Below, in pieces: positions 1-7,145 of a DNA stretch of 48,823 bases (position 1 is the first letter of the stretch; each line of letters starts with the position of its first letter). The notes under the pieces were generated by a model. That model saw only the letters and a program-made list of their open reading frames with translations, was not told where the DNA came from and did not search any database. Made by a program: the position numbers and the translations under genes. Source of the DNA: an uncultured Acetatifactor sp. (GTDB lineage: Bacteria > Bacillota > Clostridia > Lachnospirales > Lachnospiraceae); NCBI GenBank assembly GCA_910577665.1, contig CAJTOJ010000029.1:1-48823 (forward strand). Direction: 5' to 3'.

Positions 1-2
1 TG

Positions 3-302
3 TCGGCAGAGTACGAAGCGGAACAGCGGGAACTGGAAGAAAAGGTCAAGGCAGACCAGCAGGAAGTCGATACCTACGAACAGAACAAAAGCGATTTTGA
101 CAGCTTCGCCGCGATTATCCGCAAGTATGTGGGGATAAAGGAACTCACCCCCGCAATCGTCAATGAATTTATCAAGAAAATCATAGTCCATGCGCCGGAA
201 AAGGTGGACGGGAAACGGGTACAGAAAGTGGATATTGTTTTCAGCTTTGTAGGGGAAATCAATTTCCTTTCTGCCACGCAACCAAAACGGCAAGGCGCAT
301 AG
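3..302 (+). CDS. C-terminal end of a large serine recombinase (DUF4368 region), cut by the window edge
   Basis: Only the last 99 residues are present; the frame is open from the first bases of the window to a TAG stop. The segment begins with a charged coiled-coil-like stretch (EYEAEQRELEEKVKADQQEV) and continues with a region ending in INEFIKKIIVH-like and VDIVFSFVGEI-like strands. That is how the DUF4368 tails of Tn4451/TnpX-type large serine recombinases end. Such enzymes excise and integrate conjugative or mobilizable elements, and their gene normally lies at one end of the element. The catalytic N-terminal resolvase domain would lie upstream of this window. I infer that positions 1 to about 600 are the end of an integrated element. 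The family call is fairly secure; the element type is not resolved. Confidence 0.75.
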   Translation, partial: SAEYEAEQRELEEKVKADQQEVDTYEQNKSDFDSFAAIIRKYVGIKELTPAIVNEFIKKIIVHAPEKVDGKRVQKVDIVFSFVGEINFLSATQPKRQGA

Positions 303-315
303 GAACCCCAAAAGA

Positions 316-346
316 CGGTACAGCCCTTATAATCGGGGCTATACCG
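316..346 (+). terminator. Stem-loop just downstream of the recombinase gene
   Basis: An 11-bp stem with one mismatch (316-326 pairing with 336-346, arms CGGTACAGCCC and GGGCTATACCG) lies 13 bases after the recombinase stop. No T-run follows, so it may be a weak or factor-dependent terminator, or a structural feature of the element end. Confidence 0.35.
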
Positions 347-365
347 CCTAATCTGAAATTACTTC

Positions 366-398
366 CTGCCAACTAGCGGTTGGCACTGGCGTTGGCAG
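366..398. repeat. Overlapping inverted repeats in the 303-617 gap (possible element end)
   Basis: CTGCCAAC at 366-373 can pair with GTTGGCA at 379-385 or with GTTGGCAG at 391-398, so two alternative hairpins share one arm. The gap from 303 to 617 has no convincing gene. These repeats are the most structured DNA between the recombinase and the truncated gene, so they may be recombinase-binding or attachment-site sequence. The exact element boundary cannot be set without an uninterrupted relative. Confidence 0.35.
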
Positions 399-617
399 TT
401 TACCCTGTTTGCACTACTGCCTATCTTTGTGTGAGATGGCCTTTTCCTGGAGTTCTTCCTTCAAGGAGAGTACTATCCGGCGCTTGCTATATGCTGCCTG
501 ATTGGTTGCATACATACTCTGGTTTTTGATCGTATATCTTGTCTGTAGAGAGAAATGCAATCGCAATGTATGTCGGCAGAAAATTGAATTGTGAACTGAA
601 ACCGCCGTCAAAAGTAG

Positions 618-1025
618 TTCCGATATGTTATATGCAATTTTGATATCATTTGTTTTATAGAACATGATGACAGTCCCACGGCATCCGGGGTCGGAATTGA
701 CGATTTTGCCGGATTATATTTGTGCGATCTGTCTTCTGAAGTAGAAGGTCATTATGTAGAAAACGGGTATGTGCTGGATATTGGAAAAGTGGAGTATAAT
801 AGTTTCTCAATAGCAGAATCCTGGCACGGCATTGATCTTCTCCGGGACAATTATGCACAGCTCAGAATGCTGATTGGGAATACGCTCTATTTCGCAATAT
901 ATAATCCAGAAAGCTTAGGCTACGAAATGCATTATCTGACGTATATTCCAGCCCAAGATTCACCATTCGGGAAAGATGTAGTTTACCTGGACGGTGATGA
1001 CACTATGCCTTTTGAGAAAGAGTAA
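618..1025 (+). pseudogene. 5'-truncated hypothetical protein beside the mobile-element end
   Basis: The frame is open from 618, just after an in-frame TAG at 615-617, to a TAA at 1023-1025. It has no in-frame ATG with a ribosome site. The readable C-terminal part (about 100 residues from a possible TTG at 720) has normal protein composition, is rich in acidic and aromatic residues, and ends DGDDTMPFEKE. I do not recognise the family. The missing 5' end together with the recombinase 300 bases upstream suggests a chromosomal gene whose start was separated by integration of the element. It could instead be a small intact gene starting at TTG 720, but no Shine-Dalgarno supports that. Confidence 0.45.
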
Positions 1026-1113
1026 GGATGACGAACTATTGGACGGCGCTGCCTGGCTGCATCAAGGTATTTACAGATAGGACAGGGCGGATGCGCAGGA
1101 TCAGAAGATCAGG

Positions 1114-1860
1114 TTACTCACGGTCAATTTCCTGTTTCCGCAGTTCAAAATACCGCTCCGAGATCAGACTGTTTACATAGCTGCCTATTTTCTTCCGGTC
1201 TGCCCGTTCCATCTGATCCATATAAACAGGATCCAGGAATTCGATGGTGACAGTTTCCCTTTTGATCCGGGGTAGGTGATCTTCGAATACCCGCGCAGAA
1301 TTCACGATCACCATGGGGACTACAGGGATGCCACCTTTCTCTGCTATCTTGAAGCTGCCTTCATGGAAGGGGAGAAAAGTGTCATTCACCTTGTTGCGGG
1401 TGCCTTCCGGGAAGATGCAGAGGGATATGCCGTTCCTGGCCTTCTCCACACCGGTGAGGATGGTCTTAAGTCCCTCCTTGATATTGTCCCTGTCCAGGAA
1501 GAGACAGTGGATGTTCTTCATCCAGATATTCAGGAGGGGCCACTTGAGCATCTCCTTTTTGGCCACATAGCCGGTGACACCAGGGAACAAGTTCAGGGTG
1601 AGTACAATGTCGAAATAGCTGCGGTGGTTGGCCACATAGAGCACGGCGCTGTCCTTCGGGATGCGCTCCTGTCCCCGGACCTCTACTGTGGTGCCGGAGA
1701 GAAAGGTGACACAGCGGAATCCCCAGCTTACGATGGCCTTGGAACTTCTGTCCTTGAGACCGGGATTCCGCTTCCCGATGATCCATTCCACCACCATAAC
1801 CGGAATGGTGAGAACCAGGAATGAGATTACGTAAAGTACTACCAAAATGAATCGAATCAT
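1114..1860 (-). CDS. plsC: 1-acyl-sn-glycerol-3-phosphate acyltransferase (PlsC family)
   Basis: Transfers an acyl chain to lysophosphatidic acid to make phosphatidic acid, the precursor of membrane phospholipids; it acts at the inner face of the membrane. The 248-residue protein starts with a hydrophobic anchor (about residues 3-27). It has the acceptor/catalytic motif NHRSYFD (His79, Asp84; the NHX4D block) and the glycerophosphate-binding motif FPEGTR (150-155), followed by the usual VPMVIVNS strand. The length is normal for the family. The ATG at 1860 is preceded on its strand by AACAGGAGATTTGTT. A promoter candidate lies upstream at 1948-1976. It stands alone on the minus strand, divergent from the PrcB-domain lipoprotein. 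Confidence 0.93.
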   Translation of the reverse strand: MIRFILVVLYVISFLVLTIPVMVVEWIIGKRNPGLKDRSSKAIVSWGFRCVTFLSGTTVEVRGQERIPKDSAVLYVANHRSYFDIVLTLNLFPGVTGYVAKKEMLKWPLLNIWMKNIHCLFLDRDNIKEGLKTILTGVEKARNGISLCIFPEGTRNKVNDTFLPFHEGSFKIAEKGGIPVVPMVIVNSARVFEDHLPRIKRETVTIEFLDPVYMDQMERADRKKIGSYVNSLISERYFELRKQEIDRE

Positions 1861-1947
1861 AACAAATCTCCTGTTGAGGAACTGTATTTGAATAACTTGT
1901 TTTTCTGTGGTGCCTGGGTATTTTTGTATTCAACGCCCTTTTCGCAC

Positions 1948-1976
1948 ATTGTAACATAAATCCCCCACAGTGTACA
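1948..1976 (-). promoter_or_regulatory. Candidate sigma-A promoter for plsC
   Basis: On the minus strand TGTACA (1971-1976) is followed after 17 bases by TACAAT (1948-1953), about 88 bases upstream of the plsC start. The -10 is good and the -35 is a moderate match. Confidence 0.45.
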
Positions 1977-2011
1977 TAGAATAGAGCAAAAGAAATAAAG
2001 GTTTATGTGGT

Positions 2012-2440
2012 GTGACATTGAATAGGACACGGATTGTAGTAAAAACGGTATGCGCTATCCTGCTTGTAGCCTGTATGTTGCTGTCTGGCTGTACATTTAT
2101 GAGCCAGGAGAAAGTCAAGCTGCGGGATCTGGAATTTACAGTTCTCAGTGAGGAGAAGATACCCGAGGAACTGAAGGCCCTGGTGGAGGAACGGAAAGAG
2201 GAGCCTTTCCAGCTCACCTATACGGACAACGAATTTTTATACATATGTATCGGCTATGGGAAGCAGGAGACAGGAGGCTACAGTATCGCCGTAGACCAGC
2301 TCTGCCTTACAGATGCCAACATCTGCGCGGGCACCAGCCTGCTTGGCCCCGACCCTTCTGAGAAGAGCAACAGGACGCCATCCTACCCATATATTGTGCT
2401 TAAAACAGAATACCTGGAGCAGACGGTAGTGTTTGAGTGA
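2012..2440 (+). CDS. Small lipoprotein with a PrcB C-terminal-like domain
   Basis: This 142-residue protein has a lipoprotein signal peptide: basic N-terminus, hydrophobic core and a lipobox ending LLSGC with Cys27, so it should be anchored on the outer face of the membrane. The C-terminal half carries TGGYSIAV, then a GPDPSE loop and YPYIVLKT, the pattern of the PrcB C-terminal domain named after a Treponema protease-complex subunit. The role outside that complex is unknown. The start is GTG at 2012, the first start codon after an in-frame stop at 1997, with AAAGG upstream. It ends 9 bases before the end of the convergent sugar-kinase gene. Confidence 0.75.
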   Translation: MTLNRTRIVVKTVCAILLVACMLLSGCTFMSQEKVKLRDLEFTVLSEEKIPEELKALVEERKEEPFQLTYTDNEFLYICIGYGKQETGGYSIAVDQLCLTDANICAGTSLLGPDPSEKSNRTPSYPYIVLKTEYLEQTVVFE

Positions 2441-2449
2441 CCCATGGCG

Positions 2450-3361
2450 TCACAGGCAGCAGATATGCGGATACAGGGCCTCTACCTCCTGCCTGGTGGC
2501 GAATCCCTCAGAGAAAGCACTGGCGCTTCCCGCAGCCACTCCCATCCGAAAGGCATGTCCATACTCTCCCCGCTCCAGATATCCGGCCATGAAACCGGCC
2601 AGCATGGCGTCCCCTGCCCCCACGCTGTTGACCAGGTTTCCCTCCGGCGCAGGTGCCTCATAGACTTTTCCATCGGCTGCCACAAGTACGGCCCCTTCCC
2701 CGGCCATGGAGATGAGCACGTTCTGGGCGCCCTGTGCCAGCAGCTTCTGCCCGTAGGGGATAACGGCCTGCCGGTTTTCCAGGGATACCCTGAAGAGTTC
2801 CTCCAGTTCCTGGCGGTTCGGCTTGATCAGGAAGGGATGGAAAGGGAGAGTATTCAGCAGCAGGTCCTTCGTGGCATCCACGATGACCTGCACCTTTTGG
2901 CCTGCAAGCCGTTCCATGATCTGCTGGTACATATCGTCCGGCAGGGAGTCAGGGATACTGCCGCATAGAAACAGGACATCCCCTTTCTGTAGCCCGTCCA
3001 GCCTGTCAAGCAGCAGGGCCGCTTCCCTGGGGCAGATGACAGGTCCCTGTCCATTGATCTCCGTTCCCTCTATATCCCGCAGCTTCACATTGATCCGGGT
3101 AAATCCTTCTTTCACCGAAATAAATCCATTCTTGATGCCGGCTATTTCCAGGCGCCTTGCCAGTTCCAGGCCTGTAAAGCCGGCCACGAACCCCAGGGCT
3201 GTGCTTTCCAGACCAAGATTCTGTAAGACAGTGGACACATTGATGCCTTTTCCTCCTGGCAGCAGGACTTCCGACCGGGTGCGGTTGGTGAGACCGGGGG
3301 TGAAATTGTGCACAGATATGATGTAATCCAATGAAGGATTGCAGGTTATGGTATAAATCAT
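2450..3361 (-). CDS. pfkB: 1-phosphofructokinase / hexose kinase, PfkB family
   Basis: An ATP-dependent sugar-phosphate kinase of the ribokinase fold, 303 residues, full length. Visible motifs are the substrate-side PGGKGINVS (about 36-44), TRINVKL, GTEINGQGP, the nucleotide-side KPNRQELEEL, and the C-terminal SVGAGDAMLAGF with the catalytic Asp. These fit the FruK/LacC branch, so the substrate is most likely fructose 1-phosphate or tagatose 6-phosphate. No phosphotransferase genes accompany it. Its position back to back with a GH35 beta-galactosidase gene makes a tagatose-pathway role conceivable, but the sequence does not decide this. The ATG is preceded by CAGGAGGAGATCCCC on its strand. 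Confidence 0.88.
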   Translation of the reverse strand: MIYTITCNPSLDYIISVHNFTPGLTNRTRSEVLLPGGKGINVSTVLQNLGLESTALGFVAGFTGLELARRLEIAGIKNGFISVKEGFTRINVKLRDIEGTEINGQGPVICPREAALLLDRLDGLQKGDVLFLCGSIPDSLPDDMYQQIMERLAGQKVQVIVDATKDLLLNTLPFHPFLIKPNRQELEELFRVSLENRQAVIPYGQKLLAQGAQNVLISMAGEGAVLVAADGKVYEAPAPEGNLVNSVGAGDAMLAGFMAGYLERGEYGHAFRMGVAAGSASAFSEGFATRQEVEALYPHICCL

Positions 3362-3435
3362 GGGGATCTCCTCCTGGCTGTCTGGGTCTGTCCTGTATCA
3401 TTCCTGATAAAATACATACAGATGACTTTGCCATA

Positions 3436-3464
3436 AGTATAAGGCAAAAGACCAGGAAAACCAA
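3436..3464 (-). promoter_or_regulatory. Promoter for the PfkB-family kinase gene
   Basis: Minus strand TTGGTT (3459-3464), 17-base spacer, TATACT (3436-3441). It lies about 75 bases upstream of the kinase start and runs divergently from the GH35 promoter at 3490. Confidence 0.6.
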
Positions 3465-3489
3465 GAGAAATTTAAGTAAGGGAAAGTGA

Positions 3490-3518
3490 TTGTAATTCCT
3501 AAAAGTATTGCCTATAAT
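3490..3518 (+). promoter_or_regulatory. Promoter for the GH35 gene
   Basis: TTGTAA (3490-3495), 17-base spacer, TATAAT (3513-3518). Transcription would begin near 3525, so the transcript leader is almost entirely the dispersed repeat at 3522-3590. Confidence 0.7.
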
Positions 3519-3521
3519 AGA

Positions 3522-3590
3522 GTCAACAACCCCGCTGCAAGCAACGGGGCATCAAGCTATGAATGTCCGCCAAAGGCGGGCATAGAGGTG
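3522..3590 (+). repeat. Dispersed repeat family A, copy in the GH35 leader (inverted core module plus hairpin-SD module)
   Basis: Positions 3522-3555 are the exact 34-nt reverse complement of 35509-35542. They can form a CCCCG/CGGGG stem (3530-3534 with 3545-3549). A second hairpin follows (3564-3571 with 3575-3582, loop AAA, GTCCGCC/GGCGGGC). It is followed at once by the Shine-Dalgarno AGAGGTG (3584-3590) and the GH35 ATG at 3597. Confidence 0.75.
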
Positions 3591-3596
3591 TAAATT

Positions 3597-5978
3597 ATGG
3601 GATACCGTTTATCTTTACAGAACATGACTGCAAAAAAGATCTATCCCCTGGGGGAGGACTTCCGGGGAAAGAGCAAGGACGGCACAGAACTGGCCTTTAC
3701 AAATTACTATATGGAGAAGAACGGCAGACCGTTTTCCGGGGTGAGTGGGGAATTCCATTTCAGCCGCATGATGCAGGAACGCTGGGAGGATGAGCTGGTC
3801 AAGATGAAGATGGGCGGCTTACATATCGTGTCCACCTACATTTTCTGGATCCACCATGAGGAGGAAGAGGGCCGGTTTGACTTTACAGGGCGCAGGGATC
3901 TGGGCCGGTTTGTCCGGCTGTGCAAAAAGCACGGGCTGTATGTGATCCTGCGGATAGGCCCCTTTGACCACGGGGAAGTGCGCAATGGGGGACTGCCAGA
4001 CTGGCTGTATGGCAAACCTTTTCAGGTGCGAAGCCTCAACGAAGGATTTTTATCCTGTGTGAGAAAGCTGTACACCCGGATTGCGGCCCAGGTGGAAGGC
4101 CTGTTCTTCCAGAACGGGGGGCCTGTCATCGGGGTGCAGATTGACAACGAGTATATGCATTCCTCCGCCCCCTGGGAGATGACCACAGGTATCTCCAATG
4201 AGTGGGTATCTGGTGGAAGCGATGGGGATGCCTATATGCTGCGTCTGAAGGAACTGGCGGCAGAGTGTGGGCTGTGTCCGGTTTTCTACACCTGTACCGG
4301 ATGGGGCGGGGCGGCCGCCCCGGATTCCATGTTGTCATTGTGGGGTGGCTATGCCTTCCGCCCCTGGATCTTCTACTCCCATGAGGGGGAGCATCCGGCC
4401 ACGGAGGAGTACCTGTACCAGGATTTTCATAATAATGATGCAATATGTAATTATGATTTCCATCCGCAATATTCGCCGGAGGAAAAGCCCTATGCCTGCT
4501 GTGAAATGGGCGGGGGAATGATGTGCAGTTACTATTACCGTTTCCAGTATCCTTATAAGAGTGTGGATGCCATGGCCAATATCAAGCTGGCTTCCGGCTG
4601 CAATTTTCTGGGTTATTATATGTACCATGGGGGAAGCAATCCCCTGGGCAGGAACGGCCTGTATTTGAATGAGGGGCAGGTGCCCAGGATTTCCTATGAC
4701 TACCAGGCGGCCTTAGGGGAGTTCGGGCAGGTCAGGGAATCCTACCGCAGGACCAAGAGTCTCCATTATTTCCTGGATGCGTTCGCCGATGTCTTCTGTA
4801 GTCTGAAAACAGTCCTGCCGGAAGGAGCTTCTTTCCTGGATCCCAGGGATGTGGATACCCTGCGCTATGCAGTGCGCACAGACGGGAAGCGGGGGTTCCT
4901 GTTTGTGAATAATTACCAGGATCATGTGGAGACCAGGGATCGTGTCCATGAGACAGTTACCCTGGATCTGGAGCAGGAGACGATTCCTTTCCGGTTCGGT
5001 ATCGCGGCAGAGGAGAATGCCATCCTGCCCTTCCATCTGGACCTGGATGGCATAGACCTGGTCCAGGCCACAGCCCAGCCTCTGACCAGACTGGAAAGAA
5101 ACGGAAAGGTGACATTTGTGTTCCTGGTGCCAGAGGGTATGCAGGGCTGTTTTGCCTTCGGGGAAGGCGTCCGGGTGGAAGACACCCCGGGGGAGGGGGA
5201 CCGGGGCGAGGATGTCCATGAAGGAGGCGTCCGGATAGAGGGGGTTCGTCCCGGGAGAGCCTGCCACATCTGCCCGGCAGGCCTGGTGGCAGAGGAATTT
5301 GCAGTCTGTAGGGAGGAGAAGTGCATCCACATCCTGGTAGTCAGCAGACACCTTGCGGACAATCTGTATCCTGTAAGCGGCGACAGACTGGTATTCACGG
5401 ACCAGGCATTGCTGGAGGATGAAAAGGGAATCCGGCTGGAGACAACCAGCCCTGCCAATCTGGTCTACAGCTACCCGGCAGACGGTCTGGAGGGCGGCCT
5501 GGGGGAACCTGTGCCAGACAGCCCGGCCCCAGGGGTTCTGGGAGCCTACCGGTTTGGTGTGGAAGAGTGGCAGCCGGAAAACGGGAAGATGCTCTCTGTG
5601 GAGCAGGTCGGTCCGGGCAGATATGTAGTGACATTTCCAGGAAACCTGTTTGCAGGTGTCAAGGATATGCGTCTGCAGGTTACATACCATGGGGACATTG
5701 GCCACGCCTTCCTGAATGGCAGGCTGGTCCATGACAATTTTGCCAACGGGGCAGTCTGGGAGATGGGTCTTAGGGATCTTGCCGGGGACCTTCCCGGGAA
5801 CCAGATGGTGCTCTATATCTCGCCTCTGCGGGAAGGGGCCCGCGTAAATGTGGAATCTGCCATGGCGGGAAGACGGGAAGAGGTGGAGGGCCAGGCAGCA
5901 GGGCTGCAGAAGGTGCAGCTTAGCCCGGTATATGAGATTGCAGTTTCTGCAGGACACCCTTTGCCTGGCAAGGAATGA
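3597..5978 (+). CDS. Glycoside hydrolase family 35, beta-galactosidase
   Basis: Predicted to cleave terminal beta-galactose from galactosides. There is no signal peptide, so it acts in the cytoplasm on imported sugars. The TIM-barrel part shows SGEFHFSR (50-57), the acid/base motif QIDNEY (Asn184-Glu185), the nucleophile region YACCEMGGG (Glu303) and YMYHGGSN (341-348). The C-terminal half is the usual beta-rich region with LNGRLVHDNF. A Gly/Glu/Arg-rich insert near residues 523-557 contains two GVR(V/I)E units and looks like a local expansion. At 793 residues it is in the normal range. The start is ATG 3597 behind AGAGGTG; MTAKKIY at 3624 is a less likely alternative. It converges with the AraC gene, with no clear terminator between them. 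Confidence 0.9.
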   Translation: MGYRLSLQNMTAKKIYPLGEDFRGKSKDGTELAFTNYYMEKNGRPFSGVSGEFHFSRMMQERWEDELVKMKMGGLHIVSTYIFWIHHEEEEGRFDFTGRRDLGRFVRLCKKHGLYVILRIGPFDHGEVRNGGLPDWLYGKPFQVRSLNEGFLSCVRKLYTRIAAQVEGLFFQNGGPVIGVQIDNEYMHSSAPWEMTTGISNEWVSGGSDGDAYMLRLKELAAECGLCPVFYTCTGWGGAAAPDSMLSLWGGYAFRPWIFYSHEGEHPATEEYLYQDFHNNDAICNYDFHPQYSPEEKPYACCEMGGGMMCSYYYRFQYPYKSVDAMANIKLASGCNFLGYYMYHGGSNPLGRNGLYLNEGQVPRISYDYQAALGEFGQVRESYRRTKSLHYFLDAFADVFCSLKTVLPEGASFLDPRDVDTLRYAVRTDGKRGFLFVNNYQDHVETRDRVHETVTLDLEQETIPFRFGIAAEENAILPFHLDLDGIDLVQATAQPLTRLERNGKVTFVFLVPEGMQGCFAFGEGVRVEDTPGEGDRGEDVHEGGVRIEGVRPGRACHICPAGLVAEEFAVCREEKCIHILVVSRHLADNLYPVSGDRLVFTDQALLEDEKGIRLETTSPANLVYSYPADGLEGGLGEPVPDSPAPGVLGAYRFGVEEWQPENGKMLSVEQVGPGRYVVTFPGNLFAGVKDMRLQVTYHGDIGHAFLNGRLVHDNFANGAVWEMGLRDLAGDLPGNQMVLYISPLREGARVNVESAMAGRREEVEGQAAGLQKVQLSPVYEIAVSAGHPLPGKE

Positions 5979-6087
5979 AACAGGATAACGGATACAGCCA
6001 TGCTGGAGGGTGTCTGGATATTGCTTTCTGGTAGCTGTCGGGCACAGTTTGTGGGAGATGGGATCCGGATGAGGCAGGGGCGGGTAT

Positions 6088-6939
6088 TCATCCCCGCTCC
6101 CGGTACTGGGCAGGAGTCAGCCCCTCCCGCCGTTTGAAGGCGCTGCAGAACACACTCTCACAGGAAAATCCGGTGGAGAAACAGATATCCTTCACGGACA
6201 GGGCGGTATTCTTCAACAGGTACCGGGCCGTGTTCATCTGGGTATTCAGGATGTATTCATGAGGGGTGAAGCCGGTCTGTTTTTTGAAGATGCGGATGAA
6301 ATGGTAGTCGCTTAAGCCCGCCAGGGAAGCCAGCCTGCTGACGGTAAGCTTCTCTGCAAAATGCTCATTGATATAGGCAGTGATCTTCTCTGCCATATGG
6401 ATGTGGGCATTTGCTTTTTCATCAGAAGGATCATGGAGCAGGAGGGCGGTCAGGATATCCGTGAGATATTTTGACAGCAGCGGTTCCCGGATCACGCCTC
6501 CCGGGGAAAACATATCCAGGAGGGAAGTGAGCCGGCCGATGATGTACTGGGAGTCGGATACGGCAAATACATTGCCCAGGCGGGAGAGGATATTCTGGTA
6601 CCAGTGCCTGGCAGTGATACCGTCAAAATGGCACCATAGGCAGCTCCAGCCAACATCCGTGGAATAAGCATGGGGCCGGTAGCAGTCCAGAAGCACAAAC
6701 TGCCCTCTGGAGGCGGTCTGAACCTGTTCCTGGGTCTGCAGGGTGAGGGCACCTTCCTGGATATACAGAAGCAGGAAGCTGTCAAAGGATTCCCGGACCA
6801 GACGATAGCCGGGCAGGTATGTAAAATGCCCGCACTGCAGCGGATACAGGAACATATCCAGCGCAGTTTTGCTGGGGGAATAGACAAAATAGCTGGAATC
6901 TGTTGTTATGAATTCTTCCTGTGATAGCATGGCTGTCAT
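6088..6939 (-). CDS. AraC-family transcriptional regulator
   Basis: A 283-residue activator or repressor with an N-terminal cupin-like sugar-sensing region (about 30-115, including GYRLVRESFD, LLYIQEGAL and CHFDG). The C-terminal double helix-turn-helix (about 185-280) carries LTVSRLASLAGLSDYHFIR, FKKQTGFTPHEYI and SVKDICFSTGFSCESVFCSAFKR, ending LTPAQYRERG. It is divergent from the DUF5107/TPR gene and convergent with the GH35 gene, so it probably controls this carbohydrate locus in response to a sugar. The start at 6939 has AAAGGATCC upstream; a second ATG three codons later is possible. Confidence 0.9.
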   Translation of the reverse strand: MTAMLSQEEFITTDSSYFVYSPSKTALDMFLYPLQCGHFTYLPGYRLVRESFDSFLLLYIQEGALTLQTQEQVQTASRGQFVLLDCYRPHAYSTDVGWSCLWCHFDGITARHWYQNILSRLGNVFAVSDSQYIIGRLTSLLDMFSPGGVIREPLLSKYLTDILTALLLHDPSDEKANAHIHMAEKITAYINEHFAEKLTVSRLASLAGLSDYHFIRIFKKQTGFTPHEYILNTQMNTARYLLKNTALSVKDICFSTGFSCESVFCSAFKRREGLTPAQYRERG

Positions 6940-6998
6940 GGATCCTTTCTGTCTGCTGTCTGTTCTTCGTACCTATCCTATTTTCAAAAACTGCTCCC

Positions 6999-7027
6999 AT
7001 TGTATCATGCATTGTGGCCGGAAACAA
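6999..7027 (-). promoter_or_regulatory. Promoter for the AraC-family gene
   Basis: Minus strand TTGTTT (7022-7027), 17-base spacer, TACAAT (6999-7004). Its -35 lies about 37 bases from the -35 of the divergent promoter at 7064, which leaves room for one regulator-binding site. Confidence 0.55.
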
Positions 7028-7063
7028 GAGCAAAAAAAGTAAACAGGAAAACAATTTGCCATA

Positions 7064-7092
7064 TTGAGACAACCGCTTTCCAATGATAAAAT
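7064..7092 (+). promoter_or_regulatory. Promoter for the DUF5107/TPR gene
   Basis: TTGAGA (7064-7069), 17-base spacer, TAAAAT (7087-7092). The start codon at 7146 is about 47 bases from the expected transcription start. Confidence 0.65.
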
Positions 7093-7145
7093 GGTGCTAA
7101 AGTAAGAAGGTATAAAAGACACTCTTTAAAAGGAGGAAAGCAAAA

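Noticed and set aside
414..665. Minus-strand 83-codon open frame in the mobile-element end
   Set aside because: No Shine-Dalgarno before its ATG, no recognisable domain, and it overlaps the presumed element boundary. Possible remnant, not supported as a gene.
3564..3590. Hairpin-SD modules as rho-independent terminators
   Set aside because: No T-run follows any of them; each is followed by a ribosome site, so a translational role is more likely.
4713..5957. Long open frame (414 codons) antisense to the GH35 gene
   Set aside because: Composition (His/Cys/Gln-rich) and lack of motifs mark it as the shadow of a GC-biased gene. The same applies to long antisense frames over pyrC (11951-13228), pyrK-pyrD (14103-15605) and trkA (33985-35406).
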